Source: Candidatus Bathyarchaeota archaeon (GTDB lineage: Archaea > Thermoproteota > Bathyarchaeia > 40CM-2-53-6 > RBG-13-38-9). Taken from it: DNA of 25,575 bases. Within the stretch, counting starts at the first letter, position 1; every line of letters begins with the position of its first letter. Where the stretch lies: assembly GCA_023144075.1 (NCBI GenBank), contig JAGLGJ010000001.1, positions 1 to 25,575 of the forward strand, read 5' to 3'. The translations under genes were made by a program, and so were the position numbers. Under the pieces are notes generated by a model. It saw only the letters and a list, made by a program, of their open reading frames with translations. It was not told the DNA's origin and made no database searches. Shown here in pieces: positions 23,306 through 25,575 of the stretch.

Positions 23306-24474
23306 AACAAGAAGCATTACACTGCTCTTTTTCTTTAGAATCACTGTTCAATGATATCTTAAAATCCGCGGATCCTTTAGTCTCAAAAATTTTTAATAAT
23401 GCTCTTGACGGAAAAGAGCTCTCAGAAAAGGATGCTCTAGAACTTTTCAAAACATCAAAAGTAGAACTGTTAATGCTTGGGCTAGTTGCTGATGAAATTA
23501 GACGAAGAACAGTAGGAGAGACCGTGACTTTTGTGATTAATCGCAACATCAATTTCACAAATATCTGTTCAAATCGATGTAAATTTTGTGCCTTTAGAAG
23601 GAACCAAAATGATCCTGATGCATACATATTATCAATAGAAGAAATAGTCAGAAGATCTGGAGAGGCATGGAGAAATGGTGCTACTGAGGTGTGTATTCAA
23701 GGTGGATTGAATCCAAATATCGAGGGATACTTTTATCCTAAGATCTGTGAAGCAATAAAGAAGAAGACACCGCATATTCATATTCACGCCTTCTCACCTA
23801 TGGAGATCGTCTTTGGAGCCAGAAAATCTCAATTAAATATCAGGGAATTTCTTAAGATGCTGAAAGAAGCTGGATTAGATAGCCTGCCTGGAACAGCTGC
23901 AGAGATACTTGATGACAATCTTAGAAGGACCATTTGTCCAGAAAAAATTGATGTCAAGACTTGGATTGATGTTATAAAAACTGCACATAATTTAGGAATT
24001 CCGACAACGTCTACTATGATGTATGGACATGTAGATGGACCTCAACAATGGGCAAATCATATTCGTACAATAAGGGATATTCAGAAGGAAACTAATGGAT
24101 TTACAGAATTTATACCCTTGAGTTTTGTTCATCCTAACACTGAATTATATAGAAGTGGGGGTGCCCGACCTGGAGCAACTGGAACCGAAGATGTAAAGGT
24201 ACACGCCATTTCAAGACTAATGTTGAACAAACATATCAAGAATATTCAAGTTTCATGGGTTAAACTGGGATCAAAGATGACTGAGATATGTCTGCTAGCT
24301 GGTGCAAATGATCTTGGTGGAACCTTGATGGAAGAGAATATTTCAAAAACTGCAGGAGCCACTACTGGCCAAAGAATGGAACGCTTAGAGATGGAGAAAA
24401 TGATTCGCAAAATTGGGCGAGTTCCTGCACAACGCGACACTACTTATAATATATTGAATTTCCAGAAAACTTGA
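23302..24474 (+). CDS. cofH: FO synthase subunit CofH (radical SAM)
   Basis: A 390-residue radical-SAM enzyme that couples a tyrosine-derived radical to the ribitylamino-uracil in FO synthesis. The cluster motif is CSNRCKFC (C89, C93, C96) in NINFTNICSNRC. CofH-typical runs include EVCIQGGLNPNIEGYFY, HIHAFSPMEI, LKEAGLDSLPGTAAEI, STMMYGHVDGPQQWANHI and FIPLSFVHPNTELY. The start is TTG, overlapping the cofG stop (TTGA). The MqnC/MqnE menaquinone enzymes are related, but the GGLNP and PGTAAEI context and the CofG partner make CofH the better call. Confidence 0.94.
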   Translation: MKQEALHCSFSLESLFNDILKSADPLVSKIFNNALDGKELSEKDALELFKTSKVELLMLGLVADEIRRRTVGETVTFVINRNINFTNICSNRCKFCAFRRNQNDPDAYILSIEEIVRRSGEAWRNGATEVCIQGGLNPNIEGYFYPKICEAIKKKTPHIHIHAFSPMEIVFGARKSQLNIREFLKMLKEAGLDSLPGTAAEILDDNLRRTICPEKIDVKTWIDVIKTAHNLGIPTTSTMMYGHVDGPQQWANHIRTIRDIQKETNGFTEFIPLSFVHPNTELYRSGGARPGATGTEDVKVHAISRLMLNKHIKNIQVSWVKLGSKMTEICLLAGANDLGGTLMEENISKTAGATTGQRMERLEMEKMIRKIGRVPAQRDTTYNILNFQKT

Positions 24475-24538
24475 TCAAAATAGAAATAACATCAAAATCT
24501 ATGCATCTCATATTCGAAATCTCGGGGGATGCTTTTAA

Positions 24539-25054
24539 TTGAATAACTCAAATTGGACTTTATCAAGAAAGATAGCGGCAACCACAGTTTTAGCTGCAGC
24601 CGCAATAGTATTATCTCCTTTCTCTTTTCCAATTGGTCCAACAAAAATCTACCCTGCACAACATATGATCAATAGCATAAGTGGAGTTTTACTAGGTCCT
24701 TGGTACGCAATTTGTGTAGCTGTAATAGCTGGTATAGTTAGAAATGCGTTGGGAACAGGGACGATTTTTGCCTTTCCAGGAGGAATCCCAGGAGCACTAG
24801 TAGTTGGTATTGTTCATCGATATATTTGGAAAAAGAATTATGCAGCCCTTACAGAGCCGATAGGCACTACGTTTGGAGCAGTTATTAGCGCCTTATTAGT
24901 TTTGCCTATGGTTTTCAATCTTAACTTGTCAACTGTAGCCCTTTCCATGGAAGCTTTCATTATAGCTTTCCTGATTAGTAGCATACCAGGATCAATTCTT
25001 GGTTTCATAATATTAATGGTGCTATCAAAGAGAAGTAAATGGATGAATCTGTAG
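24539..25054 (+). CDS. thiW: ThiW family thiazole/thiamin-precursor transporter subunit (ECF S component)
   Basis: A 171-residue membrane protein with about five hydrophobic segments. The ThiW signature is strong: GPTKIYPAQHMINSISGVLL (about 33-52), VRNALGTGTIFAFPGGIPGAL (about 66-86). ThiW proteins are substrate-binding S components that work with shared ECF ATPases and a T component to take up a thiamin precursor, probably the thiazole. No ECF A or T gene is visible here. The start is TTG with GGGGG about 11 bases upstream. The 64-bp gap before it is too short for a TPP riboswitch. Confidence 0.86.
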   Translation: MNNSNWTLSRKIAATTVLAAAAIVLSPFSFPIGPTKIYPAQHMINSISGVLLGPWYAICVAVIAGIVRNALGTGTIFAFPGGIPGALVVGIVHRYIWKKNYAALTEPIGTTFGAVISALLVLPMVFNLNLSTVALSMEAFIIAFLISSIPGSILGFIILMVLSKRSKWMNL

Positions 25055-25091
25055 CGCGACAGCTACTATAGATCTAGATAAGTGAAGAAAG

Positions 25092-25575
25092 ATGTCATCT
25101 AAGATCCGAAAAGAATCAAGTATTCTAAGAGATTTGGCGCGAACAGAACTTTCAGTAAAATATCAGAATTTTTCACACATTCAGAAGATGACAATCATCT
25201 TAGGTGATATCTCAACAGGAAAGACCACTATTACTGCTTTACTAATTATAGATTCTTTAAAGTCAAACAGTTCGAATAATATCACAATTATTGATATGGC
25301 ACCGAAGAAAACTATCTATAAAGAAAACATAATTGGTGGCAGAATTTCCGATATTATCAAATTACCCTCTGGGATTAGGCTTCTTCAACCTAAAAAAATC
25401 CATTCTCCCCGATATTCTGCAAAAGATAAAGATGAGTTACTAAATCTCGTAGAAGAAAACAAAAAATCAATTGATACCATTTTAAATCATTATATGAACA
25501 ATCCTACACCTATCTTATTCATAAATGATCTTTCAATATATTTCCAATCAGGGAAATGGGAGAAGGTTTTTAATG
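25092..25575 (+). CDS. P-loop ATPase of unknown function (N-terminal part, runs off the window)
   Basis: The frame stays open from the ATG at 25092 to the window end (161 codons). It contains a Walker A motif GDISTGKTT at residues 38-46 and a Walker B-like strand PILFINDLS (about 140-148). An N-terminal helix (residues 4-30) precedes the P-loop. A variable, lysine-rich middle (RLLQPKKIHSPRYSAKDKDEL) lies between the two motifs. The spacing of about 100 residues between Walker A and B suggests an insertion. I do not recognise the family. It follows ThiW by 37 bases in the same direction. Confidence 0.7.
   Translation, partial: MSSKIRKESSILRDLARTELSVKYQNFSHIQKMTIILGDISTGKTTITALLIIDSLKSNSSNNITIIDMAPKKTIYKENIIGGRISDIIKLPSGIRLLQPKKIHSPRYSAKDKDELLNLVEENKKSIDTILNHYMNNPTPILFINDLSIYFQSGKWEKVFN

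Noticed and set aside
24520..24538. TPP riboswitch in front of thiW
   Set aside because: Only a short CGGGGG-like string is present; the intergenic space is 64 bases and the other conserved TPP segments are absent.

Overview
The window is a gene-dense stretch of an archaeal chromosome, AT-rich by eye. The gene content is unambiguously archaeal: L44e, S27e, L10e and L21e proteins, aIF2-alpha, aIF5A with deoxyhypusine synthase, PriS/PriL, GINS, PCNA, TFS, Rpo11 and Rpo4, the exosome subunit Csl4, SRP54, Nob1, a Dph2-type enzyme and CofG/CofH. Gene order and the single PCNA would suit a TACK-type archaeon (Thaumarchaeota/Bathyarchaeia side), but that placement is inference. I see no tRNA, rRNA, CRISPR array or insertion sequence. 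TAA, TAG and TGA all serve as stops, and GTG/TTG starts are common.

Bases 1-13032 are all on the minus strand and form a long information-processing block. Read in transcription order from right to left it holds: NAD kinase and Nob1; DUF655, KsgA/Dim1 and TrmJ; L10e; the diphthamide enzyme and a METTL5-like methyltransferase; Csl4, Rpo11, an RNase III-like protein and DUF99; TFS; PCNA, PriL, PriS and GINS; then L44e, S27e and the start of aIF2-alpha. Many neighbours overlap by a few bases or are separated by fewer than 40.

Bases 13150-16620 are on the plus strand: aIF5A, its modifying enzyme deoxyhypusine synthase, SRP54, L21e and Rpo4. The rest is metabolic and envelope-related. A VTT-domain membrane protein and nicotinate phosphoribosyltransferase are on minus, and the HtpX protease is on plus. 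A SagB-like nitroreductase and a membrane-anchored monoheme cytochrome c are on minus. An amidohydrolase, CofG and CofH form a tightly overlapping F420-related operon on plus, followed by ThiW and the start of an unrecognised P-loop ATPase.

The most unusual signal is at the left edge. The aIF2-alpha reading frame has no ATG, GTG or TTG at its expected start. The conserved protein appears to begin at an AUC codon behind a good Shine-Dalgarno sequence. That initiation region is tandemly duplicated (48 bp, in frame), and in both copies the Shine-Dalgarno can pair with bases overlapping and following the AUC. This recalls bacterial infC (IF3), an initiation-factor gene that uses a rare start codon for autoregulation. 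Two further points deserve follow-up: a deaminase-like amidohydrolase translationally coupled to the F420 radical-SAM pair, and a nitroreductase whose membrane-anchor leader is separated from its only start codon by one base in an A7 run.
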